From contig NZ_ANFZ01000023.1 in the NCBI RefSeq assembly GCF_000331245.1, forward strand, positions 1-55,170: a DNA stretch of 55,170 nucleotides, given 5' to 3'. A program made the position numbers and the translations under genes. Of the stretch, positions 31,302-40,256 are shown in pieces (position 1 is the first letter of the stretch; every line of letters starts with the position of its first letter). This DNA is from Blastomonas sp. AAP53. GTDB taxonomy: Bacteria > Pseudomonadota > Alphaproteobacteria > Sphingomonadales > Sphingomonadaceae. The notes under the pieces are model-generated. The model made no database searches. It was not told where the DNA came from and saw nothing but the letters and a program-made list of their open reading frames with translations.

Positions 31302-31462
31302 GCCGCCTCCCTGTTTTGCATTGCCGCTTTTGCTGCTTGTTGATGCCATGTGTCCTGCGCCCTTGCTGTCATTTTGGGGGCCGGTCTTTGGCGGCTTCCC
31401 CGTGTAAATTCAATCCCGGTCCTGCGTTCGCGGATGCACCGCGATCGTCAGGTGTCCGGACC

Positions 31463-31903
31463 TCATAGCAGCGCTGCTGCCTCCAGCGCCAATAGATAAG
31501 ATGCTGCGCCGAAGCCACAAATCGTGCCCTTGGCCGCAAGGCCCACCCACGAGAGGTGCCGGAATTCCTCGCGCGCGTGCGGGTTGGAGAGGTGCACCTC
31601 GATCACCGGCGTGGTGATCGACCGGATCGCGTCATGCAGCGCCACCGACGTATGGGTATAGGCCCCGGCGTTGAGCAGCACGGCGTGTGCGCCGGTGGCC
31701 TGCGCCTCGTGCAGCCAGTCGATCAGATGGCCTTCGTGGTTCGATTGGCGCATGTCGATAGCCAAGCCCAGTTCCTGCGCGCGGTCATCGAGCCGGTCGG
31801 CGATGTCGTCGAGCGTGTCGGAACCGTAAATCTCGGGCTCGCGCAGGCCCAGCAGGTTAAGATTGGGGCCATTGAGAACGAAAATGGTCGGTTGATCGGA
31901 CAT
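31463..31903 (-). CDS. aroQ: Type II 3-dehydroquinate dehydratase
   Basis: AroQ converts 3-dehydroquinate to 3-dehydroshikimate in aromatic amino-acid synthesis. The 146-residue protein matches the family length. It shows [16 protein letters not shown] (residues 10-25), with the catalytic Tyr at its end. The conserved [13 protein letters not shown] and EVHLSN (catalytic His) segments follow. The order aroQ-accB-accC on one strand is widespread in Proteobacteria; here 161 bp separate aroQ from accB. Confidence 0.98.
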   Translation of the reverse strand: MSDQPTIFVLNGPNLNLLGLREPEIYGSDTLDDIADRLDDRAQELGLAIDMRQSNHEGHLIDWLHEAQATGAHAVLLNAGAYTHTSVALHDAIRSITTPVIEVHLSNPHAREEFRHLSWVGLAAKGTICGFGAASYLLALEAAALL

Positions 31904-31963
31904 GCTTCATCCCGTTTGCCGGCCATATGCCGACGCCGAGCGCTTATGCGGTAAAGCGCCGCG

Positions 31964-33163
31964 CTAGGCAAGTTTGCCGCTGACCGGCGCAATCGGCCCG
32001 CCGCCATAAAGCCAGTCCCAGCGCGCCAGAACCGCATCGGGCCGGGCAGCAGCGGCGCGGCCCAGCGGCAGGCGCATGGCCAGATTGGCGAGCGGGTTGC
32101 CTTCGTGGAAATCCACTCCGTTCGATCGCGCCGTGGCCTGCACCCGCGCGGTGCGCGGCTGGCGCAGCGCGAAGAAGCGGGTGAGCGCCGGCGCGATATC
32201 GGCGCCGTCGGAAGGCAGCAGCACGGCCAGGGCATAGCCATCCTCGATCCCCATCGCGGCGCCCTGCGCCAGAAAGGGCAGCATCGGATGACAGGCATCC
32301 CCGATCAGCACCGCGCGATTCCGGTGCCAGGCGCGCATCGGCTTGCGATCGTGCAAGCCCCAGCGCAGCGGCGCTTCGACCCGGTCGAGCAATCGGGTGA
32401 TCGCGCCCCAGCCTGCAAATTCGGCGCGCAGCCGGTCGATGTCGCCGGGCAGGTTCCAGCCCTCCTCGCGCCAGTCGGCTTGCTCGGTCACTGCGACCAG
32501 GTTCACCAGATCGGGCCGGATGCGATAGGTCACCGCATGACGGCGCGGGCCGATCCACGCCCCCACGCCTGCAGGCGGCGCGGCAGGATCGGCCTTGTCG
32601 ATCCGCACCAAAGCGCGCCAGGCGACGTGGCCGGTAAACCTCGCTGCATCGTCGCCGAACAGGTGCTGGCGGACAACCGAGCGAATGCCGTCTGCCCCCA
32701 GCAGCAGATCGGCGGAGAGCGTTTCGCCCGTTTGGGTTGTGACCGTCACCCCATCGGGCCGGTTCTCGATGACGGTCAGCGCCACCCCGGTGCGCAGGCT
32801 GCCGGGCTGCGCCTGCTCGAGCGCATCCGCCAGGATCGCGACCAGATCGGCGCGGTGGAGCGTCACATAGGCTGCGCGCCATCGGTTGCGCGCGGAATCG
32901 CCCAGCGGAATTTTCAGGATCTCGCGACTGGTGCGGCCGTCGCGCATCGTGATCGTCGGCGGCGTCTGGCCCGCCGACGCGACCGCATCACCGACGCCCA
33001 GGGCGTCCAGCACGCGCATGGCATTGGGGCCCAGCTGCAGCCCTGCGCCGACCTCTTCGAGCGCTGCGGCCTGTTCGATGATCTGAACCTGATGGCCCTT
33101 GCGCGCGAGCGCCAGCGCGGCGGCGAGGCCCGCGATACCGGCGCCGGCGATCAGGATGCGCAT
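31964..33163 (-). CDS. FAD-dependent aromatic monooxygenase-like protein
   Basis: A 399-residue flavoprotein of the salicylate/p-hydroxybenzoate hydroxylase group. It has the dinucleotide fold GAGIAG (residues 7-12), the DG motif LLGADGIRSVVRQ (about 185) and the second FAD motif VLIGDACHPMLPFLAQGAAMGIEDG (about 300-324). Such enzymes hydroxylate aromatic rings or quinone precursors with NAD(P)H and oxygen. The substrate is not evident. It lies 60 bp upstream of aroQ on the same strand without an obvious functional tie. UbiH-type ubiquinone hydroxylases are related but differ in the motif flanks. Confidence 0.88.
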   Translation of the reverse strand: MRILIAGAGIAGLAAALALARKGHQVQIIEQAAALEEVGAGLQLGPNAMRVLDALGVGDAVASAGQTPPTITMRDGRTSREILKIPLGDSARNRWRAAYVTLHRADLVAILADALEQAQPGSLRTGVALTVIENRPDGVTVTTQTGETLSADLLLGADGIRSVVRQHLFGDDAARFTGHVAWRALVRIDKADPAAPPAGVGAWIGPRRHAVTYRIRPDLVNLVAVTEQADWREEGWNLPGDIDRLRAEFAGWGAITRLLDRVEAPLRWGLHDRKPMRAWHRNRAVLIGDACHPMLPFLAQGAAMGIEDGYALAVLLPSDGADIAPALTRFFALRQPRTARVQATARSNGVDFHEGNPLANLAMRLPLGRAAAARPDAVLARWDWLYGGGPIAPVSGKLA

Positions 33164-33264
33164 GACAATGTCCGGGGGCGGGGCATAAGCCTGTCTAGCG
33201 TGCCCTGCGGCCCATGCAACTGCCCGGTCTTTCGCAAAGGCGCATCCGCCGCTATGCCTGCGCC

Positions 33265-33870
33265 ATGTTGCCTTCGCTGCTCATCCTCGACGATTTTCTG
33301 GCCGATCCGCATGCCGCCCGCGCTGCGGCGCTGGCTGCGGGCTATGATCCTTCGACGCGCCAGGGCAATTATCCTGGCACGCTGTCGTCCGCGCCGCTGG
33401 CGATATCCGGGCTGGAAGCGTCGGTATCGCGGATCATCGGCGTGCCGGTCGCGCCGCAGCCCGGGACCACGCACGGCCATTGCCGCCTGACGCTCAAGGG
33501 CGATCGCGGGGTGAGCGGGGTGCACATCGATCCGTGCTTCTATTCGGGCATCCTCTACCTCAGCCGCAACGAGGATGCGCGCGGCGGCACGGACTTCTTC
33601 CGCCACAAGCGCACGGGCCTCGAAAAGGTGACGAGCGATCCCCTGGCGCTGGCGCAAAGCGGCTATGCGGACGTCAACGCTCTGGTCGAGGATGTCGTCA
33701 ACCGAGACACGCTGCTGCCGGCGCGGTGGGAGCGGGTGATGCGGGTGCCGATGCGCTTCAACCGGCTGATTCTGTTCAGCCCCTGGCTGTTCCACAATTC
33801 TGCCGACGGATTCGGCGCGAATGCCGACACGGGCCGTCTGGTGCATCTGCAATTCTACGCGAGGGGCTGA
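33265..33870 (+). CDS. DUF6445 family protein, possible 2OG-Fe(II) oxygenase fold
   Basis: A 201-residue protein that resembles DUF6445, a family often encoded beside tryptophan-halogenase-like genes. An iron triad can be drawn: H87-I-D89 (VSGVHIDP), H177 (PWLFHNSADG), and R191 as a possible 2-oxoglutarate contact, with the spacing of small dioxygenases. NRLILFSPWLFHNSA is a typical double-stranded beta-helix end. I start at ATG 33265 (MLPSLLILDDFLADP), since the upstream ATG at 33214 adds a non-conserved, Arg-rich stretch. The 3' end overlaps the convergent small gene by 16 bp. Confidence 0.82.
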   Translation: MLPSLLILDDFLADPHAARAAALAAGYDPSTRQGNYPGTLSSAPLAISGLEASVSRIIGVPVAPQPGTTHGHCRLTLKGDRGVSGVHIDPCFYSGILYLSRNEDARGGTDFFRHKRTGLEKVTSDPLALAQSGYADVNALVEDVVNRDTLLPARWERVMRVPMRFNRLILFSPWLFHNSADGFGANADTGRLVHLQFYARG

Positions 33871-34022
33871 TCGCCCTGCGATTCGTCGGCCGGTTCTTCG
33901 GTGGCACCCATCGCCCGCGCCTGCGCCTTGCGGCGTTTGAGATTGGCGCGCAGATTGGCGGCAAGCCGTGCCTTGCGGTCTTCTGCGGCGCTGGGCCGGG
34001 ACGGGCTGGGGGGCTGCGACAT
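33855..34022 (-). CDS. Small basic sphingomonad-type protein
   Basis: A 55-residue hypothetical protein. A strongly basic helix (about 15-38, DRKARLAANLRANLKRRKAQARA) is followed by an acidic tail. Small proteins with this helix and composition are common in sphingomonads, often annotated hypothetical. The ATG at 34022 is chosen because the upstream extension looks random. Its last 16 bases overlap the convergent DUF6445 gene. The helix could bind nucleic acid or ribosomes, but this is speculation. Confidence 0.6.
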   Translation of the reverse strand: MSQPPSPSRPSAAEDRKARLAANLRANLKRRKAQARAMGATEEPADESQGDQPLA

Positions 34023-34073
34023 GGTCGGCGCTGAATATCGCCGCAAAGGCGCATTTGGCAAGCTGTGCGAGGG

Positions 34074-34102
34074 TTGACAAACCATTGGCACCTGCGCATA
34101 GG
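34074..34102 (+). promoter_or_regulatory. Possible promoter of the tRNA-Thr gene
   Basis: TTGACA (34074-34079), 17 bases, then CATAGG. The -10 is poor and lies within a palindrome (CCTGCGC-ATAG-GCGCAGG). The tRNA begins 62 bp downstream. Confidence 0.4.
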
Positions 34103-34164
34103 CGCAGGCCTTGCGAGCGGGCAGCCACGGCGACCCCGCATTTTGCAAGCCAGCGAAATGGTGT

Positions 34165-34239
<75 letters not shown>

Positions 34240-34255
34240 TTTCGCTTTTCCCCCC

Positions 34256-34843
34256 TCAGTACGGGGGCTTGGCAGCAGCCTTCTGCGCTGTGGCGGCATC
34301 CGCCCACCAGGTCAGTTCATCGGCAAATTTCCCGAAGCTGCGCTCCAGCGCTTCTCCACCCGACCCGATCGGCGCGCCATTCTCGTCGATCGCCTTGCTG
34401 ATCTGGCCGACCGACAGCATGCTGGGGATCACCACCATGCCCATTTCGGACAATGTCGGATGCCAGGCCTGGCCCGCCCGCACGCCGGCAAAGCGCCCGG
34501 CAGAGTAAGTCGCAAGCGCTGCAGGCCGCCAGAACCACTCTTCGAGAAAATGATCGGTCAGGTTCTTGAGCCCCGGCTGCACGCCCCAGTTAAACTCGCC
34601 CGCGATGAACAGGAACGCGTCTGCCGCGCTGATCTTTTCGGCCAGCGCCTCCATCGCGTCGGGCGCGGTGCCGGGCTCATGTTCCTTGTACATCCGATCG
34701 AGCATCGGCAGGCCCACCGCCTTGGCGTCGATCAGTTCGGCCTCGACGCCGCGCTCGGCAAAGCGGTTGATGCAATAATCGGCCAGCCGGATGCCGGCCC
34801 GGTCCGAGCGGTACGATCCATAGAGTACGAGCAGCTTTTTCAT
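34256..34843 (-). CDS. NADPH-dependent FMN reductase family protein
   Basis: A 195-residue flavodoxin-fold reductase of the SsuE/chromate-reductase group. The phosphate-binding loop LYGSYRSDRAGIRLADY (about 7-23) and the conserved VAGEYNWG-like segment FIAGEFNWGVQPGLKNLTDHF are present. Such enzymes reduce FMN, quinones or metal oxyanions with NAD(P)H. The GAGGAGA ribosome site supports the ATG at 34843. It converges on the tRNA. Confidence 0.93.
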   Translation of the reverse strand: MKKLLVLYGSYRSDRAGIRLADYCINRFAERGVEAELIDAKAVGLPMLDRMYKEHEPGTAPDAMEALAEKISAADAFLFIAGEFNWGVQPGLKNLTDHFLEEWFWRPAALATYSAGRFAGVRAGQAWHPTLSEMGMVVIPSMLSVGQISKAIDENGAPIGSGGEALERSFGKFADELTWWADAATAQKAAAKPPY

Positions 34844-34962
34844 GTGGTGTGTCTCCTCACGTGCCCGCGCACCAGGGGACGATGCGCCTTGAACACAGCT
34901 ACGCACGGGCGTGCGTCTCGGCTCCGGAAGCTATCGCGCTTTGACGTGAGGCACCAACCGCG

Positions 34963-35820
34963 TCAGTCGGTGAAAACCACCGTTTTCGATCCGTTGAGCA
35001 GCACCCGGTCAGCCAGATGATGCCGCACCGCGCGCGCCAGCACGCGGCGTTCGATGTCGCGGCCCTTGCGGACCAGGGTGTCGGGCGAATCGGCATGAGT
35101 GATCTGCTCGACATCCTGCGCGATGATCGGCCCTTCATCGAGATCGGCGGTGACGTAGTGCGCGCTCGCGCCGATCATCTTCACCCCGCGCGCGTGCGCT
35201 TGATGATAGGGCTTGGCGCCCTTGAAGCCGGGGAGAAAGCTATGGTGGATGTTGATGCATCGGCCGGTGAGGAAGCGCGCGAGGTCGTCCGACAATATCT
35301 GCATGTAGCGCGCCAGCACCACCAGCTCCGCGCCGGTCTGATCGACCACCGCCTTGATCTGCGCCTCCTGCTGCGGCTTGGTGTCGCGGGTGACCGGCAG
35401 ATAGTGGAACGGCACGCCGCCCATATCGAGCCCGGCGAGCGCCTCTGCGGGATGGTTCGAGACGATGCCGACCACGTCCATCGGCAGTTCGCCAATCCGC
35501 CAGCGATAGAGCAGGTCGGCCAGGCAATGGTCGAACTTCGACACCATGATCAGCACCTTGCGGGGCACATCGGCGCGGCGGACCGACCATTGCATCGCAT
35601 ATTCGTCCGCCAGCGTGGCAAAGCGCGCAGGCAGCGCGTCGGCTTGCGCCTCGGGTAGCGCGAAGACCACGCGCATGAAGAAGCGACCGGTTTCCTGGTC
35701 CTCGAACTGCGCCGCCTCGCGGATATTGCCATCGGCAGCAAACAACAGCCCGGTGACGCGGCTGACGATCCCCGGCTGGTCGGGGCAGGAGAGGCTGAGG
35801 ATATGCAGTTGGTCGCTCAT
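34963..35820 (-). CDS. purU: Formyltetrahydrofolate deformylase
   Basis: PurU hydrolyses 10-formyl-THF to THF and formate, balancing one-carbon units and supplying formate for PurT. The 285-residue protein has an N-terminal ACT domain (about 6-80, [19 protein letters not shown]). A formyltransferase domain follows (about 90-285), with the catalytic [19 protein letters not shown] and [13 protein letters not shown] blocks. The ATG at 35820 gives the expected length; upstream sequence is not conserved. Confidence 0.97.
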   Translation of the reverse strand: MSDQLHILSLSCPDQPGIVSRVTGLLFAADGNIREAAQFEDQETGRFFMRVVFALPEAQADALPARFATLADEYAMQWSVRRADVPRKVLIMVSKFDHCLADLLYRWRIGELPMDVVGIVSNHPAEALAGLDMGGVPFHYLPVTRDTKPQQEAQIKAVVDQTGAELVVLARYMQILSDDLARFLTGRCINIHHSFLPGFKGAKPYHQAHARGVKMIGASAHYVTADLDEGPIIAQDVEQITHADSPDTLVRKGRDIERRVLARAVRHHLADRVLLNGSKTVVFTD

Positions 35821-35930
35821 GATCGGCCTTGTATCGAGATGTCGCCACAACACGGATGTCGCCCCCGCTGTTGCCCAACCGGTCGCGGTTCGTCGAGTCC
35901 CAAACGTGTCCGGACAGCGGCGGATGCAGC

Positions 35931-36245
35931 CTAGCTGGCCAGAACATCGCCCCATTCGGGGTGTCGCCGGAACGCGGTGACGACATAGCTGCAGCGCGGG
36001 ATGACCTTCCACCCCTCGCTGCGCGCGGCGTCGATCAGCGCGTCGGTGAGCTGCGCGGCGATGCCCTGGCCGCGCATCGAATCGGGCACATAGGTGTGGT
36101 CGGCGCTGACCCGCAGCGTGTCGCCGCTCGCCGGGGCACGGGCATAGGTCAGCTCGGCCTCTGCCCCCTGGGCCTGGTAGACGAATCGCCCGCCATGCGC
36201 GGAACGTTCATGCTCGATGCGGATCGGAGCTGTGGGTGCGTTCAT
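35931..36245 (-). CDS. GNAT-family acetyltransferase (YjdJ/NATD1 type)
   Basis: A 104-residue minimal GNAT domain of the YjdJ/NATD1 group. It shows the strand [31 protein letters not shown], whose Q/R-x-x-G-x-A loop binds acetyl-CoA, and a tail [14 protein letters not shown] typical of this group. A strong AGGAG precedes the ATG at 36245. The substrate is unknown. It is divergent from infC. Confidence 0.9.
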   Translation of the reverse strand: MNAPTAPIRIEHERSAHGGRFVYQAQGAEAELTYARAPASGDTLRVSADHTYVPDSMRGQGIAAQLTDALIDAARSEGWKVIPRCSYVVTAFRRHPEWGDVLAS

Positions 36246-36445
36246 GGCGTTTCTCCTGCGTTGCTGGTCGTCGAGAACATGGGAAGCGCGGCGACTGACG
36301 GCAAGAAGCGGCTGAATCGTTGCGGTAATGCCACGCCGCGCGGCCCTTGTGAGGCCTTTGCAGCACGGCATGTGCATCAAAGCCTTTATCTATTCAGCGA
36401 CTTCGCCTATATCGCGCGCTCGAAGAAACATCAGGAGAATTCGCT

Positions 36446-36991
36446 ATACGTCCGCCAGCCCCCCGTCGCGGCCTTGTTCTGCCACCCAAATCCGGCCCGC
36501 GCTTCAATCAGTTCATCCAGTCACCCCAGGTTCGGGTGATCGATGAGAATGGCGAAAATCTGGGCGTATTGCGTACCGCTGAAGCGATAGAGCGCGCGGC
36601 TGCCGTCGGGCTGGACCTTGTCGAGGTCTCCCCCAACGCCGAGCCGCCGGTCGCCAAATTCCTGGACGTTGGCAAGTACAAGTACGAGGCCCAGAAAAAG
36701 GCCAATGCCGCACGCAAGAACCAGAAGACGCAGGAGATCAAGGAGATCAAGATGCGTCCGAACATCGATGACCATGACTATATGGTCAAGATGAAGAAGG
36801 TCCATGCGTTCATCGAAGAGGGCGACAAGGTCAAGATGACGTTGCGCTTCCGTGGCCGCGAATTGTCGCACCAGCAGCTTGGCATGGCCTTGCTTCAGCG
36901 GGTGCAGGAAGACGTCAAGGAAACCGCCAAGGTCGAAGCCTATCCGCGCATGGAAGGCCGTCAGATGCTGATGGTGCTGGCACCTAAGTAA
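36446..36991 (+). CDS. infC: Translation initiation factor IF-3, apparent ATA start
   Basis: IF-3 binds the 30S subunit, keeps it from 50S and proofreads initiator tRNA and start codons. No ATG, GTG or TTG lies in frame before the GTG at 36536, yet conserved IF-3 residues ([24 protein letters not shown]) are encoded in frame upstream of it. An AGGAG at 36433-36437 sits 8 bases before an in-frame ATA (36446), giving a 181-residue protein of normal length. Rare start codons in infC are a known autoregulation device (E. coli uses AUU). The N-domain (about 15-85) and C-domain (about 95-180) are complete. No rpmI or rplT follows. Confidence 0.93.
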   Translation: MRPPAPRRGLVLPPKSGPRFNQFIQSPQVRVIDENGENLGVLRTAEAIERAAAVGLDLVEVSPNAEPPVAKFLDVGKYKYEAQKKANAARKNQKTQEIKEIKMRPNIDDHDYMVKMKKVHAFIEEGDKVKMTLRFRGRELSHQQLGMALLQRVQEDVKETAKVEAYPRMEGRQMLMVLAPK

Positions 36992-37017
36992 CGGCGCGCT
37001 TGCGCCGCGACCGGCGC

Positions 37018-38709
37018 TCAGCGGTTTTTGCTCCGCGATTCGTAAGTGAGTGTCACGCTGTCATTGGCTGGTATTTCGACCAGCCAGACATGCTTGCCGT
37101 CCTTGCGAATCGTGCGGCCACTGGCCTTGCGCAGGTCGCTGTCGGCGATTGCGGCCAAGTCGATCTCGGCGGTGACGGGTTCAGGGTTGGTGTTGGTCAA
37201 CACCAGCTTGCGCGCTTCGATGCCCTTCTGACCCGATCCAGGCAGCTGGGTTGATGCCAGTTGCACCGCGCTGCTCTCGCCAATGGTGAACTTCACCTCC
37301 TGCCCCACCGCATAATCGCGCATCCGGCCCTGTCCGATCAGCAGACCGTTGTCTGCGGAGCCATCGAACACCGCGATCCGCCCCGACGGCAAAGGCAGGC
37401 CCAGCCCGGTCGCGGTCTTGTTGTCCATCCGGATTTCGATCTGCAGCGGCCCGGGCGTCTCGTCATAGCCATCGGCATTGCCGCGATAGATCAGCGTTGC
37501 AGGCACGTTTGATTTGCCGAGCAGCTTCACCTGCTTCTGCCCCCTGGCCGCGACGGTCGAGCGGAAGGGGACGCGGTAGAGCTTCAGATCGCCCAGCGCC
37601 TCGAGCTCCGCCTCCACATTACGCGACGCGGTGACCATGATCTCGTCCATCGCCTCCCCGCGAACCGCGCCGGTACGCATGCGCGCAGGGGCTGCGGCCA
37701 TCATCGGTGGGGGTGGCGGCGGGGGCGGCGGAATATCGTCGATCCCCTCGGCGGTGCTGCCGCGCGGCCAGCACCGGATATACAGCGGCGTCGCCTGCGG
37801 CTTGTCGGCAATCTGCTGCATCGGCTGGCGGATGTTGAGCGTGCCCGCGATCACCAGCAGCTCGGCATCGGCGAAGCTTTCGGCATTGCCATTGGCGAGC
37901 GTCAGCCACGAAAACAGGTCGAGCGATTTGCCGTCCGCCCCCAGCTTGACGACATAATCGGCGTTCCAGTCAAACCCGGCAGCCAGGTACGTCAGCGTCA
38001 CCTCGGCGGTGGCAGCCTGCGGCGAGACGGTGTCGACCGACAGCACCGGGGTGGCGAACAGCCCGCCGGGCAGGTCCTGGTAGATCACCTTTTCGGGCAG
38101 GCCCGAGCATTGCAGCGCCTCGATGCCCGCCTCGGTTTCGACCACGAGCGCGCCGCTCGATCCGCTGCGGATCACCGCGTCGCGTTCGCTCACCGCGCCG
38201 GTCACAGGATCGGTCCGGCGCAGCGTCACGCGGTTGCCGAGCGTGCCATCAACCAGCGATCCGGGCGAGAGCAATTTCTTGTCGCGGTTCTGTTCGATGA
38301 TCCCGCCGGGCAGGCCCCGGATCACGGCGGAGACGGCGACCATGCCCTCGGCAACGCCGGCAAAGCGGATGGTGGCCGGGCCAGCGGGTACGCTGATCGT
38401 GCGCTTTTCGGTGACCACCGCAAAGCCGTTGAGGTAGCTGAGGTTCATCCCCCCGCCATTGCCGCGGCCCGGATCGCGATAGATCGTGACGGCGACGGAG
38501 TCGGGCTTGGGCGAGATGATTTCGGGGCGGGTCTGGGCTTGGGCAGGGGTGAGCCATGCCATCATCAGCAAGGCCGCCAGCACCCACCGTGAAAAGGCCC
38601 CAAGCACCCCCCTCCGCCTATCCCGAGCGAAGTCGAGGGACGTATGCGCCACGGTTGCGCGCAGGTCCCTCGACTTCGCTCGGGAACTCGGAGAGGGGGT
38701 CAAGTGCAT
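37018..38709 (-). CDS. DUF4139 domain protein, second of a tandem pair
   Basis: An exported protein of about 563 residues resembling the upstream gene. It is a beta-rich DUF4139 architecture with a tail ending in GRTIRKDGKHVWLVEIPANDSVTLTYESRSKNR. A poly-proline run (IPPPPPPPPPMM) and the phrase DEIMVTASR, like a TonB-receptor plug start, lie in the middle. The start is uncertain. The ATG at 38709 puts the 21-bp inverted repeat inside the N-terminal coding region. GTG codons at 38607 or 38583 lie past the repeat and give a more compact signal peptide (VLAALLMMAWLTPAQAQ). Function is unknown; related mucoidy/outer-membrane-associated proteins are suspected but not shown. Confidence 0.85.
   Translation of the reverse strand: MHLTPSPSSRAKSRDLRATVAHTSLDFARDRRRGVLGAFSRWVLAALLMMAWLTPAQAQTRPEIISPKPDSVAVTIYRDPGRGNGGGMNLSYLNGFAVVTEKRTISVPAGPATIRFAGVAEGMVAVSAVIRGLPGGIIEQNRDKKLLSPGSLVDGTLGNRVTLRRTDPVTGAVSERDAVIRSGSSGALVVETEAGIEALQCSGLPEKVIYQDLPGGLFATPVLSVDTVSPQAATAEVTLTYLAAGFDWNADYVVKLGADGKSLDLFSWLTLANGNAESFADAELLVIAGTLNIRQPMQQIADKPQATPLYIRCWPRGSTAEGIDDIPPPPPPPPPMMAAAPARMRTGAVRGEAMDEIMVTASRNVEAELEALGDLKLYRVPFRSTVAARGQKQVKLLGKSNVPATLIYRGNADGYDETPGPLQIEIRMDNKTATGLGLPLPSGRIAVFDGSADNGLLIGQGRMRDYAVGQEVKFTIGESSAVQLASTQLPGSGQKGIEARKLVLTNTNPEPVTAEIDLAAIADSDLRKASGRTIRKDGKHVWLVEIPANDSVTLTYESRSKNR
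38621..38685. repeat. 21-bp inverted repeat of sphingomonad REP type
   Basis: TCCCGAGCGAAGTCGAGGGAC (38621-38641; shown here in two parts as TCCCGAGCGAAG and TCGAGGGAC) is matched perfectly by its reverse complement at 38665-38685, around a 23-base loop. Motifs of this type are dispersed in many sphingomonad genomes. Here it lies at the 5' end of the second DUF4139 gene. Confidence 0.85.
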
Positions 38710-38731
38710 CGATTTGGTCTTCGCAGTTCGG

Positions 38732-40153
38732 TCAATACCTGGTCTCAAAGGTCGCGGTGACCTCCGCGCTGCCGTTGGCAGGCACCGGAACCGCCCAGAC
38801 CACCGCATTGCTGCTGCGCCGCTCGCTCTTGGCGCTCTCGGCTGCAATCCGCGTATCGGCCCAGCCGAAATCGAGCCCCGATTGCATCAGATCGACAGTC
38901 ACCGCGCCGTCGCGCGCGTTGGTCAGTTCATAGCGCATGCTGGTCTGCCAGCGGGTCGCAGAAAGCCGCTTGCGCTCGGTCACCGTGGTCTTGACCTTGA
39001 CGTCGAACGCCTCGCCGGTCTTGAGCGCCAGCGCGCTGCCCATCGGTGTGTGGTCGATCGCGTTTTCGCCGATGAACTGCGGTGATCCGCGCTGGTCGCG
39101 CTGGTAGAAGCGCACCGATCCTGCGGGCAGCGCATCGCCCAGGCCGCCCGATTGGCTCGAGCTGAACTTCACCACGGTATCGGCGCTGCGCGGCTCGGTG
39201 ACGCTCGCCAGCCAGCCGACGCGGTATTCATAAGCGCGCGACGCGGGCACGCCCTGCACGTCGAGAAAGTTGATCTGCTTGGTCTGGCGGTCGGCAATCG
39301 TCGTACGCCCGACGGGATAGAGATAGAAATCGCCCAGCCTCTCGCGGTTGGCGGTCTCGGTCCCGGCGCTGCGGATGTTGCGGCCGCGTCCGCCGCCAAA
39401 GCCCGATGCGCCTTGCGGATTGCCCGCGACCAGCAAGGTATCGGCGTTGCGATAGGTGGTGCCCGAGCTGTTTGACAGCGTCACCCAGCCCTGCACGTCG
39501 ATGCTGCCCTTGGCCTCGTCGAACAAGGCGACATAGTCCGCCGACCAGCCAAGCCCGCCGGTGAGATAGCGGATCGCGGCATCGCGCGTGCCAGCGCGCT
39601 GGCTGTCCAATGTGATCGAGAGCGTCGGGCGTGCGCGCAGATTGTCGGGCACCTTGTCGAAGATCGCCCGCACCGGCAGGCCGTCGTCGCGCAGCACCTC
39701 AATGCGCGTGCCGATCTGCACGACCACGCCCTGGTTGACCGACAGCACCTTGGCGCGCTCGCGCGTTTCCGCGCCCGTCGCGGGATTGGTACGCACAAGC
39801 GTGATCGTCTCGCCCACGGCCTTCTCCATCAGTTTGCCGGGGGTCAGCAGGTCAAAGTCGAAATTCTGCTCGACGATCGTCGCGCCATCGGCGGCGAAGC
39901 TCACCGTCTCTGGCTGGATCTGCGCGGAGACATCGGGGAATTCGATCCGGCTGGTGCCGCTGGCGATGTTGAGCCTGCGGATGTCCTGCACCAGCGAGGT
40001 GCCGCCGTTGTACACGGTGACCGAGACATTGCCCTGCGTGCTCGGCGCGTTGGGATCGGCGGCGTCCTGCGCCAGCGCGGGGGTGATCCCCGAGGAAAGC
40101 GAGACCAGGCTGATCGCAGCCGCTCCGATCCAGAACCGTGACGAACGCAGCAT
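38732..40153 (-). CDS. DUF4139 domain protein, first of a tandem pair
   Basis: A 473-residue exported protein: signal peptide 1-28 (IGAAAISLVSLSSGITPALAQ), then a beta-rich DUF4139 region. Motif-like pairs with its neighbour include the aspartate-rich GGLGWSADYVALFDEAKGSIDVQGWVTLSNSSG and the equivalent AAGFDWNADYVVKLGADGKSLDLFSWLTLANGN. The GGGAGG 6 bases before ATG 40153 supports that start. It lies 22 bp upstream of the second copy on the same strand. Divergence from the paralogue suggests an old duplication. Confidence 0.9.
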   Translation of the reverse strand: MLRSSRFWIGAAAISLVSLSSGITPALAQDAADPNAPSTQGNVSVTVYNGGTSLVQDIRRLNIASGTSRIEFPDVSAQIQPETVSFAADGATIVEQNFDFDLLTPGKLMEKAVGETITLVRTNPATGAETRERAKVLSVNQGVVVQIGTRIEVLRDDGLPVRAIFDKVPDNLRARPTLSITLDSQRAGTRDAAIRYLTGGLGWSADYVALFDEAKGSIDVQGWVTLSNSSGTTYRNADTLLVAGNPQGASGFGGGRGRNIRSAGTETANRERLGDFYLYPVGRTTIADRQTKQINFLDVQGVPASRAYEYRVGWLASVTEPRSADTVVKFSSSQSGGLGDALPAGSVRFYQRDQRGSPQFIGENAIDHTPMGSALALKTGEAFDVKVKTTVTERKRLSATRWQTSMRYELTNARDGAVTVDLMQSGLDFGWADTRIAAESAKSERRSSNAVVWAVPVPANGSAEVTATFETRY

Positions 40154-40256
40154 ATTGGCCTCCCCAGACGTATCGATTGATCGTGGCTTAGACGGGCTGA
40201 AATGAACAGGGGCTAAATCGCTGGGCAAGCGTGCGCGGCGCCGATAAGAAGGCGAC

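Noticed and set aside
30840-31349. Longer accB form from ATG 31349
   Set aside because: The extra 16 residues are Ser/Gly/Lys-rich and not conserved; the GGGAGG fits ATG 31301.
34097-34115. CCTGCGC/GCGCAGG palindrome as a regulatory operator
   Set aside because: Could be chance in GC-rich DNA; no matching known regulator motif, so kept only as a note in the promoter entry.
36536-36991. Short infC starting at GTG 36536
   Set aside because: Would remove 30 conserved IF-3 residues encoded in frame upstream; ATA 36446 with AGGAG fits better.
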